Source: Nocardioides perillae (GTDB lineage Bacteria; Actinomycetota; Actinomycetes; Propionibacteriales; Nocardioidaceae). Taken from it: a stretch of DNA of 64,000 nt. The notes beneath the pieces were generated by a model, which worked only from the letters and a program-made list of their open reading frames with translations, did not search any database and was not told where the DNA came from. Shown one piece after another: positions 47,004 to 55,853 of this stretch. The position numbers and the translations under genes were made by a program. Where the stretch lies: positions 1,302,001 to 1,366,000 of the forward strand of contig NZ_JACCAC010000001.1 in assembly GCF_013409425.1 (NCBI RefSeq). The letters are read 5' to 3'. Every line of letters begins with the position of its first letter. The stretch's first letter is position 1.

Positions 47004-47090
47004 GAGGACGAGTCTCGCAAATGGTCGCTCGCTGAGCGCTTCGGAACGTAGGGTCGAGGTGCACAAAGCTGCAAGCTCGGGAGGAGTGGC

Positions 47091-48626
47091 GTGGCAGACA
47101 GCGAGATCAGCATCCGTCCTGGAGTGGCGATGCTGGGCTTGTTCCCCCACATGAAGTACCAGCCCTGGTACGCCTTGGGTGAGCTGGTCGACAACGCCAT
47201 CCAGAGCCACCTGGCCAACAAGGAGGCTCTGCTCGAGGTCGACCCGGACCACCGGCTCGTGGTGAGCATCGAGTTCGAAAGGGCCGACGGAGGATCCATC
47301 ACCGTCACGGACAACGCCGCGGGCATCGATGCTCGGAACTGGGAGCGCGCCTTCCGCGTGGCGGAGCCACCCGCCGACGCCTCCGGTCTGTCCCAGTTCG
47401 GCGTCGGCATGAAGGCGGCCTGCTGCTGGTTCGCGCGCGAGTGGTCGTTGAGGACCAAGGCGCTCGCTTCCGACGTCTCGCGGACCGTCAGCTTCAACGT
47501 CCCCGAGATCGTCGCCAGCCGTGACGAGACGCTCGTGGTCCTCGAGGAGCCGATGGACGTGCGCGAGCACTTCACGGTCATCGAGATGCGCAACCTGCAC
47601 CGCCCGGTCAACAAGGTCATGCGCGACAAGGTGACTCAGTACCTCGGCGGCATCTACCGGCAGTTCATCCGCGACAAGGAGCTGACGCTGCTGGTCGACG
47701 GCACCAAGGTCGACTACGACGACCCGCCCGTCCTCGTCGCGCCGTTGTACAACGACGCGGGTGGCGAGCTGCACACGTGGCGCCAGGACGTCGACATCCG
47801 TCTCGACTCCGGTCGGCGCGTCACCGGGTTCGTGGCCATCCGCGAGACCGGGCAGACGAGACAGGCAGGCATCGCGCTCTTCTACCGCCGCAAGGTCGTC
47901 ACCGGTTCGGGCGAGGAGTTCTACAAGCCCTATGAGATCTTCAAGTCCGGCAACAGCTTCGAGTCGCAGCGCATCTTTGGCGAGCTGCACATGGACGACT
48001 TCGCCGTGACCTACACCAAGGACGCGCTGGTCTGGTACGACGAGGAGGACGAGTTCGTCGACCTGCTCCGGGCCGAGCTGGACGCTGCACCGTGGCCCCT
48101 GATAAGGCAAGCTCGGGAGCATCGCAAGAGGACGCCCGAGCAGGAGCCGGGCGAGGCAGCCAAGAAGATGCTGGACCACATAGTGGAGGCCTTCGTCGCG
48201 GTCGAGCACGACATCGAGGGCGCCTCGGGTGACGACACGTCGACCGAGCAACCCGTGCTCCCGGGTGTCGGCACAGGTCAGCCGGAGCAGCCGCCCGGCC
48301 CGCCGGTGGACCGGGTGATCACGATCGACTTCCAGGGGACCACCTGGGACGTCGACCTCCGTCTCGTCTCGGACAACGCGGTCCTCCGGTGGCTGACGGT
48401 CAAGAAGGAAGGCGACCGCAGCCTCGTCATCAGCGTCAACCAGGCGCACCCGTTCATGCGCGCCTTCTGCGAGACACCGAGCCAGGAGCTCGAGCCCGTG
48501 TGGCGCGTGGCCGTGGCCCTGGGGCTCGCGCAGGAGATGGCACGCCTGGGTGGGGCAGTCATGCCCGGACTGGTGACCGAGAACGTGAATGCGCTGCTCC
48601 GCGGCGTCCTGGCGCACAAGAGCTGA
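47091..48626 (+). CDS. MORC/MutL-type GHKL ATPase of a restriction-modification system
   Basis: A 511-residue ATPase. Bergerat-fold motifs are ELVDNAIQSH (E31, D34, N35), TDNAAGID (D74, G78) and SQFGVGMKAA (101-110). After the ATPase domain come a transducer-like domain (about 185-330) and a linker rich in Pro/Gln, then a C-terminal domain with no assigned function. Comparative genomics places such MORC-like ATPases in restriction-modification operons with a cytosine methyltransferase, Vsr, a Z1 helicase-like protein and a PD-(D/E)XK protein, all present here. It probably acts as an ATP-driven DNA clamp. GTG start with a strong GGGAGGAG site. Confidence 0.88.
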   Translation: MADSEISIRPGVAMLGLFPHMKYQPWYALGELVDNAIQSHLANKEALLEVDPDHRLVVSIEFERADGGSITVTDNAAGIDARNWERAFRVAEPPADASGLSQFGVGMKAACCWFAREWSLRTKALASDVSRTVSFNVPEIVASRDETLVVLEEPMDVREHFTVIEMRNLHRPVNKVMRDKVTQYLGGIYRQFIRDKELTLLVDGTKVDYDDPPVLVAPLYNDAGGELHTWRQDVDIRLDSGRRVTGFVAIRETGQTRQAGIALFYRRKVVTGSGEEFYKPYEIFKSGNSFESQRIFGELHMDDFAVTYTKDALVWYDEEDEFVDLLRAELDAAPWPLIRQAREHRKRTPEQEPGEAAKKMLDHIVEAFVAVEHDIEGASGDDTSTEQPVLPGVGTGQPEQPPGPPVDRVITIDFQGTTWDVDLRLVSDNAVLRWLTVKKEGDRSLVISVNQAHPFMRAFCETPSQELEPVWRVAVALGLAQEMARLGGAVMPGLVTENVNALLRGVLAHKS

Positions 48627-48634
48627 GGGGAACA

Positions 48635-50776
48635 ATGACGCAGCAGCACGTGCAGGTAATTGAGGGGCGGGGCCCCCAGGCCGGCCAGGTGAGGTGGGTC
48701 CCGGTGGTCGGGCCGGAGACCACTCGGCTGCTCAGTGCGTCGCAGCTCGACGAGGACGGCGAGAACAACGTCAGGACGCAGTCCGTCGGTGTCCTGGCCC
48801 GCTGCGCCGACCCGACGAGCGACGAGTGCCGCACCGGGCTGGTCGTCGGCTACGTCCAGAGCGGGAAGACCCTGTCTTTCACCACGGTGATCTCGCTGGC
48901 GAGGGACAACGGGTTCCCGCTCATCATCCTCCTGGCCGGGACCAAGCAGAACCTGCACGAGCAGACGTCGCAGCGGCTCTCCCACGACCTTGCGGTCCAG
49001 CGCGACGGCGGCTTGTCCCCGTGGGCGCTGCTCGAGAACCCGACGGCCGCATCGGCGGCAACGGTTGCCCAGAACGTCGTGTCGATGACCGACCCGACCG
49101 TGCCGGAGATGTTCCGCCGCGCCACCGTCGTGACCGTGATGAAGAATCCGGCCCGCCTGAGGCGGGTGAAGGAGCTCATCGAAGCGCTCCCGCAGTACGG
49201 CGTCGACGGCTCGGAGGTGCCGGTGCTGGTCGTGGACGACGAGGCGGACCAGGCAGGTCTCAACGCCGCCGTCCAGGACGACGACGCCACGGCGACGTAC
49301 CAGTCGATCCTGGAGCTGCGCGCCGCGCTGCCGCGGCACACCTACCTCATGTACACCGCGACTCCCCAGGCGCCGCTGCTCATCAACCTCGCCGACGTCC
49401 TGTCGCCAGACTTCGTCTCGGTGCTGACGCCTGGGTCGGGATACACAGGCGGGCAGCACTTCTTTGTGGACCACAAGAACCAGTTCGTCCGACGGCTGTC
49501 GACGAGTGCCGTGAACGAGGCCCTCTCGGTCACCGACGAGCCGACCGAGGACCTCAAGCTGGCCCTGGCGAGCTACTTCCTGGTGGTCGCCCAGCGCGCG
49601 AAGGGCCCGGTGTCGATGCTGGTGCACCCCAGCCACACCACGGACCTCCAAGAGACGTACGGAGGCTTCGTCGCGGCGCTCAGCTCGCAATGGCGCCAGC
49701 TCCTGCAGCTGCCGGGCGAGGACCGCGAGGAACTGGTCGACAGGTACTTCCGGAAGGCGTACGACGACCTGGTGGCTGGGGGAGCGGCGATGCGGTCGCT
49801 AGAGGACCTGCTGGTCGCGGTGCCGCACTGGATCGGAGCCACACAGGTCAGGGTGGTGAACTCCGGCACTCCTGCCGACAGCGACATCCGCTGGAACACC
49901 GCCCCGAGCTGGATCCTCGTGGGCGGCAACAAGCTTGACCGGGGGTTCACGGTCGAGGGCCTGACCACGACGTTCATGCCCAGGCGGCTCGGTGCCGGTC
50001 AGGTGGACTCAGTTCAGCAGCGTGCCCGGTTCTTCGGCTACAAGGGGTCGTACGCCGACCTTTGCCGCGCCTGGCTGAACGGCACCACAGCCGACGCCTT
50101 CGAGCACTACGTCCATCACGAGAAGCTGCTGCGGGAGGAACTGGTGAAGGTCGACGAACAAGGCATCAGCCTGAAGGACTGGAAGCGCCTGATGCTCCTC
50201 GACCCGACGTACAAGCCCACTCGCAAGGCTGTCATTGACCTGCCCTACTTCCACGACCGCATCAAGGGGGACTCCTGGGTGTCGGTGGCCAAGGTGCCGG
50301 CCGTCGACGTCTCGACCAACATCGCGTCGGCGGACAGGCTGCGCACGGACCACGCGGCCGGTGTCACGCGTGACGAGCGAGATGGGCGCGACGACCGCCG
50401 CAACACCAAGGTCCTCGTGCCGATGGAGGACTTCCTGGAGTTCCTCGCCGACTGGACGGGACACCCGGACGACGTGGCCCTGGTGAACCAGATGGGACTT
50501 CTCCTGCGTGCCCGTCTCGACGACGATCCATCGCTCAAGGTCGAGGTCTACTTCATGGACGACGGCGAGCTCCGGTCGCGCACACCGGTCGACGGCACCC
50601 TGCCCCTTGCAGTCGGTCACTCGGCGAAGTACATCGGTGACGCGAAGTTCTTCACGCCCGGGTTCACCTCGGTCCAGCTGCACCAGGTGCGGGTGGCTAC
50701 CAGCGAGCAGGTCGTGGTCGGGCTCAGCGTCCGCGTCCCGGCGAGCCTCGCCGGCGCGGTGCTGGTGCAGGCGTGA
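48635..50776 (+). CDS. Z1 domain superfamily II helicase-like protein
   Basis: A 713-residue protein. Walker A is GYVQSGKT (G72-T79), Walker B is VVDDEADQ (D201, E203) and motif III is YTATPQA (240-246), a helicase-like ATPase; the Z1 domain occupies about 390-610 (SWILVGGNKLDRGFTVEGLT, QQRARFFGYK). It likely remodels or moves along DNA for the partner nuclease. The ATG at 48635 is 8 bases after the GHKL gene; a longer frame into that gene is rejected. Its stop overlaps the next start by 4 bases. Confidence 0.9.
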   Translation: MTQQHVQVIEGRGPQAGQVRWVPVVGPETTRLLSASQLDEDGENNVRTQSVGVLARCADPTSDECRTGLVVGYVQSGKTLSFTTVISLARDNGFPLIILLAGTKQNLHEQTSQRLSHDLAVQRDGGLSPWALLENPTAASAATVAQNVVSMTDPTVPEMFRRATVVTVMKNPARLRRVKELIEALPQYGVDGSEVPVLVVDDEADQAGLNAAVQDDDATATYQSILELRAALPRHTYLMYTATPQAPLLINLADVLSPDFVSVLTPGSGYTGGQHFFVDHKNQFVRRLSTSAVNEALSVTDEPTEDLKLALASYFLVVAQRAKGPVSMLVHPSHTTDLQETYGGFVAALSSQWRQLLQLPGEDREELVDRYFRKAYDDLVAGGAAMRSLEDLLVAVPHWIGATQVRVVNSGTPADSDIRWNTAPSWILVGGNKLDRGFTVEGLTTTFMPRRLGAGQVDSVQQRARFFGYKGSYADLCRAWLNGTTADAFEHYVHHEKLLREELVKVDEQGISLKDWKRLMLLDPTYKPTRKAVIDLPYFHDRIKGDSWVSVAKVPAVDVSTNIASADRLRTDHAAGVTRDERDGRDDRRNTKVLVPMEDFLEFLADWTGHPDDVALVNQMGLLLRARLDDDPSLKVEVYFMDDGELRSRTPVDGTLPLAVGHSAKYIGDAKFFTPGFTSVQLHQVRVATSEQVVVGLSVRVPASLAGAVLVQA

Positions 50777-51768
50777 GCGAGCTCACCGGAGCCGACCTGC
50801 TCGGCGAGCTGCGCAAGGTGGTGGCCCCCGCGGCCGCGGGATTCGCCGTGCGCGACGTGCCGTCATCGCCGGGCTACAAGGTCGGCCGCGGGGCGGACGG
50901 CGTGATCGCGCTCCTCACCCCAGCGGATCCGCAACCAGAGCCGCCGACCCGGCTGCGGACGCTGGACCTGGACCCTCGGGTGAAGGTGACGATCGAGGAC
51001 GGCGGACGCACCGTCGAGGCCGAGCACGGGCTGGTCCGATTGCGCCTCGACGACGACGAGCTCCTCGAGCCCTTCCTCGGCGTCGCTGCCGCGATCATCC
51101 GGTTGCTGGGCCGCAGGCCCTCGCCGGGGCAGGTGAGCGCCGGGATGCGGCGACTGGTCCGCATCTTCGACCCGGCGCAACCGCCTCGCGGCAGCGTCCT
51201 CGGACTCTGGGCAGAGCTGGTGCTGGTCCTGCACTCCGCGGACCCCCGCGCCCTGGTGGACGCGTGGCACGCTCATGTGGACGCGCGGTTCGACTTCTCT
51301 GCCGAGGGCTCACGGCTGGAGGCGAAGGCGACGACCCGTGACGCCCGGGTGCACATGTTCAACCTGCGGCAGCTCAAGCCGGTCACCGGGGCCGAGGTCC
51401 ACGTCGCCAGCATGATGACGACCGAGACCGGGGCTGGCCGGTCGGTGGGCGAGCTCGTCGAGCAGCTCGAGAGCCTGCTCTCGGGCGACGGGGCCCGGCA
51501 GATGAAGGTGCACACCATGGTGGCCGACACCCTGGGCAGCGACTGGGCGCGCCACCTTGGTCGCAAGTTCGACGAGCGGCAGGCACGCGAGTCGCTCGTG
51601 CTGCTCGAGCCGGCGCAGGTTCCCCAGGTCGAGGAGCCGCCGTCGGAGGTGCTGGAGGTGTCGCTCACGGTCGACTGCACGGACGTCCCGACGGTGCGAC
51701 CGTCCAGAGGGCTCGCCGCGCTGGTCGGCCCTGTCGCAGCCCGCGGGAGGGCAGTCGGTGCGCGCTGA
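50773..51768 (+). CDS. PD-(D/E)XK motif protein (DUF4420-like)
   Basis: A 331-residue predicted nuclease of the MORC-type system. The likely catalytic residues are E148 (LGLWAELVL), D174 (ARFDFS) and E183-A-K185 (SRLEAKATTR), giving the PD-(D/E)XK pattern. The remaining parts are alpha/beta with no known motif. GTG start overlapping the Z1 gene (GTGA), and its last 11 bases overlap pglW, so it links the two systems in one operon. Which DNA it cuts is unknown. Confidence 0.85.
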   Translation: MSELTGADLLGELRKVVAPAAAGFAVRDVPSSPGYKVGRGADGVIALLTPADPQPEPPTRLRTLDLDPRVKVTIEDGGRTVEAEHGLVRLRLDDDELLEPFLGVAAAIIRLLGRRPSPGQVSAGMRRLVRIFDPAQPPRGSVLGLWAELVLVLHSADPRALVDAWHAHVDARFDFSAEGSRLEAKATTRDARVHMFNLRQLKPVTGAEVHVASMMTTETGAGRSVGELVEQLESLLSGDGARQMKVHTMVADTLGSDWARHLGRKFDERQARESLVLLEPAQVPQVEEPPSEVLEVSLTVDCTDVPTVRPSRGLAALVGPVAARGRAVGAR

Positions 51769-54700
51769 CTCCGGTCGCTGGACTGAGATCGCACCCTCCC
51801 GCTTCCCGCACGAGCGCGAGGGGCTGGAGCACGTCCGTGCTGAGCTCCCCGACGCCGCGCCGTACCACGCGTGGAGCAACTTCGAGTTCGTCGCGCTCGA
51901 CGGGACGCCGCACGAGGTCGACCTGCTCGTGCTCGGCCCCGCAGGCTTCCACCTCGTCGAGCTGAAGGCCTGGTCGGGGCGCATCGAGCTCGACCCGATG
52001 GGCGGTGAGCACGACTGGCTCGAGCACGTGCCTGGCCGCGGTCGCCCCCTGCAGCGGCGCAGCCCGCTCGGTCTCACCCGGCTGAAGGCGCAGTCGTTCC
52101 GCAGCTGGCTCGAGCGCCACGCCCGCGGCACCGCGACCGGCGTCCCGTTCGTCCACGAGTCGCTGTTCCTCCACGGGCCGGGTGTCGACTGCCGACTCCC
52201 GCAGCACCTGAAGGCGCGCGTGTTCGGCCGCGAGGACGCCGCGGGCAACCGGCTCGGCCGGATCGTGCTCGACCGGCTGGCGATGCCGCCGAACCGCGGC
52301 GCCGGCGTGTCGGAGAGCCAGGCGCGCGGGCTGGTCCGCCTGCTGGAGCGGGCAGGTCTCCGTCGACCGGCGCAGCCCCCGCGGGTCGGGCAGTGGCGGC
52401 TGGAGGCCGAGCCGCTCGACGCGGGCTGGGGCTGGCAGGACACCCTCGCGGTGCACGACGCCTTCACCGACGAGCGGGTGCGCGTCCGTCGGTGGTTCGT
52501 GCCACCGGGCACCTCCGCGCACGACGAGGTGGCGGTCCGTCAGGCGGCCGAGCGCGAGTTTCGGATGCTGCGCGGGCTCGACCACCCCGGCCTGGTGACG
52601 CCCACGGAGTACCTCGAGGTCGAGGGGGCCGTCGCAGCACTCGTCTTCCCCCACGACCCTGGTGCGGTCGAGCTCGGGAGCTGGCTCGCCGGCGCCGGCC
52701 GCCAGGCGGGCCTCGACCGCCGCCTCGACCTCGTCCGCGCGTTCTCCGAGGTCGTGCGCTACGCCCACGACCACGGCCTGGTCCACCGGGGGTTGCGGCC
52801 CAAGGCCGTGCTCGTCTCGGCCGACGAGGCGGTGCGCGTCAAGGACTGGCAGGCGGCGGGTCGGGCCGAGGCCGGGACCGCGACGGCCACCACGCACGCG
52901 CGCGACCTGCTGGAGCACGACCACGCAGCCAGCCTGTACGCCGCGCCGGAGGCGCTGCTCGGCGCGGCCGGCGATCGTCGCGTCTCCGACGTGTTCTCCG
53001 TGGGCGCCATCGCCTACGAGGTGCTCACCGGGGTCGCGCCGGCGGCCCACCCCGACCAGCTGCGGCAGCGGCTCAGCAGGGACGGCGGCCTCGACGTCGC
53101 CGCGGTGCTCGACGGGGCACCCGAGACGCTGGTCGACCTCCTCCGCGAGGCAACGGCACCCGTCGTCGCGGACCGGTTGCCGAGCATCGACGACCTGATC
53201 GCCGGCCTCGACCTCGTCCTCGAGGAGCTGACCGCTCCTGACGAGGAGCCCCGCCTGGCGGTCGACCCGCTGGACGCCGCGCCGGGCGACGAGCTGGAGG
53301 GCGGCCTCGTCGTCGTCCGGGCCCTCGGCGAGGGAGCGACCTCGAAGGCAATGCTCGTGCGCCGTGCCGACGGCACGCAGGCGGTGCTGAAAGCCGCACG
53401 CGACCACAGCCGCAGCGGCCGCCTCGTCGAGGAGGCCGCCAGCCTCCGGCGGCTACCGGAGGCGTCGCAGCTCGTGCGGCTGCTCGACGGCCCGCTTGAG
53501 GTGGGCGGCCGGACCTGCCTCCTCCTCGACGTGGCTGGCGAGCGCTCGCTGGCCCACCACCTGGGCAGGGGGCGGCTCACCCTCGACCAGCTCCGGCGGT
53601 GGGGCCGGGACCTGCTCGAGGTCCTCGCGGTGCTCGAGCGCGCCGGCACCTTCCACCGGGACGTGAAGCCGGCGAACCTCGGGGTGCGCACGCGCAGCAC
53701 CGACGGCCAGCCGCACCTGGTGCTCTACGACTTCTCGCTCGCCGCCGTCCCTGCGACCGACCTCGCGGCCGGCACCGCGGGCTACCGGGACCCTTTCCTG
53801 GGGCCGCCCGCCCGGCTGGCCTACGACGCCGCGGCCGAGCTCTTCAGCGGGGCGGTGACGCTGCACGAGATGGCGACCGGCGCGCTGCCGGTGTGGGGCG
53901 ACGGCATCACGCCGGCCGCCCTGCAGGACGGCGAGGTAGTGCTGCACCGTGCGGCGTTCGACCAGGTGGTCGCCGACGGCCTCCTGGCCTTCTTCCGGCG
54001 TGCGCTTGCTCGAGACGTGGAGCGCCGGTTCGACAACGCCGACGACATGCTGCAGGCATGGGAGCGGATCTTCGTCGACGCCGAGCGGCAGCAGGCGACA
54101 CGCACGCCCGACGAGGAAGCAGCGGCAGCGACCCTCACGACGCCGCTGGCGACGAGCGGCTTGTCGCCGCAGGCGGTCTCGGCACTCGAGCAGCACGGGG
54201 TCGCGACGGTGGGCGACCTGGTGACCCTCTCCGCCTTCGACCTCGCTCGCACCCCGGGTGCCACCCAGTCGACCAAGGACGAGCTGGTCCGCCGCGCACG
54301 CCAGTGGCGGGCGACCCTCACCTCCGACAGCACGCCGACGGCCGCCAGCGTGGATGCCGTCCTGCAGCAGGTGCTCCCGGAGGGCGACGACGTCGCCGCG
54401 CGGGCGGTCCGCCTCGTCCTTGGGCAGGTGGACGAGGTCACGGGTGCCGGACCGCTCGCCTGGCCGACAGCAGCTGTTCTCCGCAACGAGCTCGGCGCTG
54501 ACCGCTCCGTGGTCGCGGACGCCTGGAGCCGGTTCCTGCCGACGGTGGCTGACTCGCGCCTGGTGCAGGAGGTCCGCGACCAGGTCTTCGACCTCGTGGC
54601 AGGCCTCGGTGGCGTCGCCACCGCTGACGAGGTCGCGCAGCGCTTGCTCGAGCGCCGAGGCTCCCACGCGGGCGGGGAGCAGCGTCACGCGCAGGGGCTG

Positions 54701-55840
54701 GCGCTCGTGCGGGTCGCGGTCGAGTCGGCGCCCGGCAAGGCCGTCGTCCGGCGGGCAGGCGACGTCCTGCTGGTGACCGCCGACACGCAGCTCGACCTCA
54801 CCGCCGCTGACGACGCTCTCGAGGCGGCTGCGCGGCTGGGACGGTCGGCGCAGGACCTCTGCCAGGGTGACGCCCTCGCGGCGCCGGCCACGGTGGTCGA
54901 GGTGCTGCGAGCCGTCGTCACCGGCACGCCGCTGGAGGACCTGCCCGAGGTTCGCCTGCGCGAGCTGGCGGCCGCCGCGGGCGGCATCGCGGTGAGCGCG
55001 CGGGGCGAGCTCTACCCCCGGGGCATGTCCGCCGTCAGGGCCCTCCGGCTCTCGGCCGGCGCCCTGGTACCTGGTTCGGGCGGTCTGCATCCCCGGACCA
55101 TCCAGCAGCGCGTGCGTGCGCGCTTCCCCGAGGCCCAGGCGGTCCCGGACCGCCCGCGGCTCACCGACCTCCTCGAGGAAGCCGGCGTGGCGCTGACCTG
55201 GGGCGGGGACGCGTACGTCGCCCCTGCGTCGCTCGGCACCTCCCGGTCCAGCGTCACCGCCAGCAGCCACCACGCGGGTTCGGCGCCGGAGGACGTCCGC
55301 ACGGTCGACGCTCGCCTGCGACGCAGCATCGACGAGCGCGGGTTCCTGGCGCTGGCCGTGCCGCAGCGCTACGCCGGCGACGCCGTCGTGAGGCTCGAGC
55401 GCGAGCACGGCGCGAGCAGGTGCGACGTCGACGCCTGGGTCCTCGAGCAGCTTCACGAGGAGTCACGCCAGCACGGGGTCGGCTGGGGCTTCATCCTGCG
55501 CACCGACGCCCGGTCGCTGCCGGACCCCGACCGCGTCCAGCTCGACGGCATCGTCCGTCGGGTCGCCTCGAACCTCGAGGAGCACGTCCGTCACCAGGCA
55601 GGTCCGGTGCTCCTCGTCGGGGCGGGCCTGCTGGCGCGCCACCGGTGCGTCGACCTCCTCGAGCCGTTGGCGTCCCTGGCCACCGCGCGCTCGCACGCCG
55701 TCTGGCTGCTCGCCCCGCAGCCGAGCGCTGCTCCGACCCCGACCCTCGACGGCGCCGCCGTCCCCCTAGCCTCGCCGACCCAGTGGCTGGCGCTGCCCAG
55801 CCGCTGGGCGGTCGACCGACCCACCGCCGTCCCGGCCTGA
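51758..55840 (+). CDS. pglW: BREX type 2 serine/threonine kinase PglW
   Basis: A 1360-residue multidomain protein of the phage growth limitation (Pgl/BREX-2) system. A NERD nuclease-like domain (about 10-150) has D55 and VELK (E68, K70). Two kinase domains follow. The first (about 240-500) is degenerate: HRGLRPK at 343-349 lacks the catalytic Asp and DWQ replaces DFG. The second (about 515-780) keeps K545, HRDVKPANLG (D635, N640) and DFS (D658). The C-terminal half has a helix-hairpin-helix-like part near 810-850 and no other known domain. The GTG at 51758 has a GGGAGG site and lies inside the preceding gene's end. Confidence 0.92.
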   Translation: MRADSGRWTEIAPSRFPHEREGLEHVRAELPDAAPYHAWSNFEFVALDGTPHEVDLLVLGPAGFHLVELKAWSGRIELDPMGGEHDWLEHVPGRGRPLQRRSPLGLTRLKAQSFRSWLERHARGTATGVPFVHESLFLHGPGVDCRLPQHLKARVFGREDAAGNRLGRIVLDRLAMPPNRGAGVSESQARGLVRLLERAGLRRPAQPPRVGQWRLEAEPLDAGWGWQDTLAVHDAFTDERVRVRRWFVPPGTSAHDEVAVRQAAEREFRMLRGLDHPGLVTPTEYLEVEGAVAALVFPHDPGAVELGSWLAGAGRQAGLDRRLDLVRAFSEVVRYAHDHGLVHRGLRPKAVLVSADEAVRVKDWQAAGRAEAGTATATTHARDLLEHDHAASLYAAPEALLGAAGDRRVSDVFSVGAIAYEVLTGVAPAAHPDQLRQRLSRDGGLDVAAVLDGAPETLVDLLREATAPVVADRLPSIDDLIAGLDLVLEELTAPDEEPRLAVDPLDAAPGDELEGGLVVVRALGEGATSKAMLVRRADGTQAVLKAARDHSRSGRLVEEAASLRRLPEASQLVRLLDGPLEVGGRTCLLLDVAGERSLAHHLGRGRLTLDQLRRWGRDLLEVLAVLERAGTFHRDVKPANLGVRTRSTDGQPHLVLYDFSLAAVPATDLAAGTAGYRDPFLGPPARLAYDAAAELFSGAVTLHEMATGALPVWGDGITPAALQDGEVVLHRAAFDQVVADGLLAFFRRALARDVERRFDNADDMLQAWERIFVDAERQQATRTPDEEAAAATLTTPLATSGLSPQAVSALEQHGVATVGDLVTLSAFDLARTPGATQSTKDELVRRARQWRATLTSDSTPTAASVDAVLQQVLPEGDDVAARAVRLVLGQVDEVTGAGPLAWPTAAVLRNELGADRSVVADAWSRFLPTVADSRLVQEVRDQVFDLVAGLGGVATADEVAQRLLERRGSHAGGEQRHAQGLALVRVAVESAPGKAVVRRAGDVLLVTADTQLDLTAADDALEAAARLGRSAQDLCQGDALAAPATVVEVLRAVVTGTPLEDLPEVRLRELAAAAGGIAVSARGELYPRGMSAVRALRLSAGALVPGSGGLHPRTIQQRVRARFPEAQAVPDRPRLTDLLEEAGVALTWGGDAYVAPASLGTSRSSVTASSHHAGSAPEDVRTVDARLRRSIDERGFLALAVPQRYAGDAVVRLEREHGASRCDVDAWVLEQLHEESRQHGVGWGFILRTDARSLPDPDRVQLDGIVRRVASNLEEHVRHQAGPVLLVGAGLLARHRCVDLLEPLASLATARSHAVWLLAPQPSAAPTPTLDGAAVPLASPTQWLALPSRWAVDRPTAVPA

Positions 55841-55853
55841 AGGAGCACCACCC

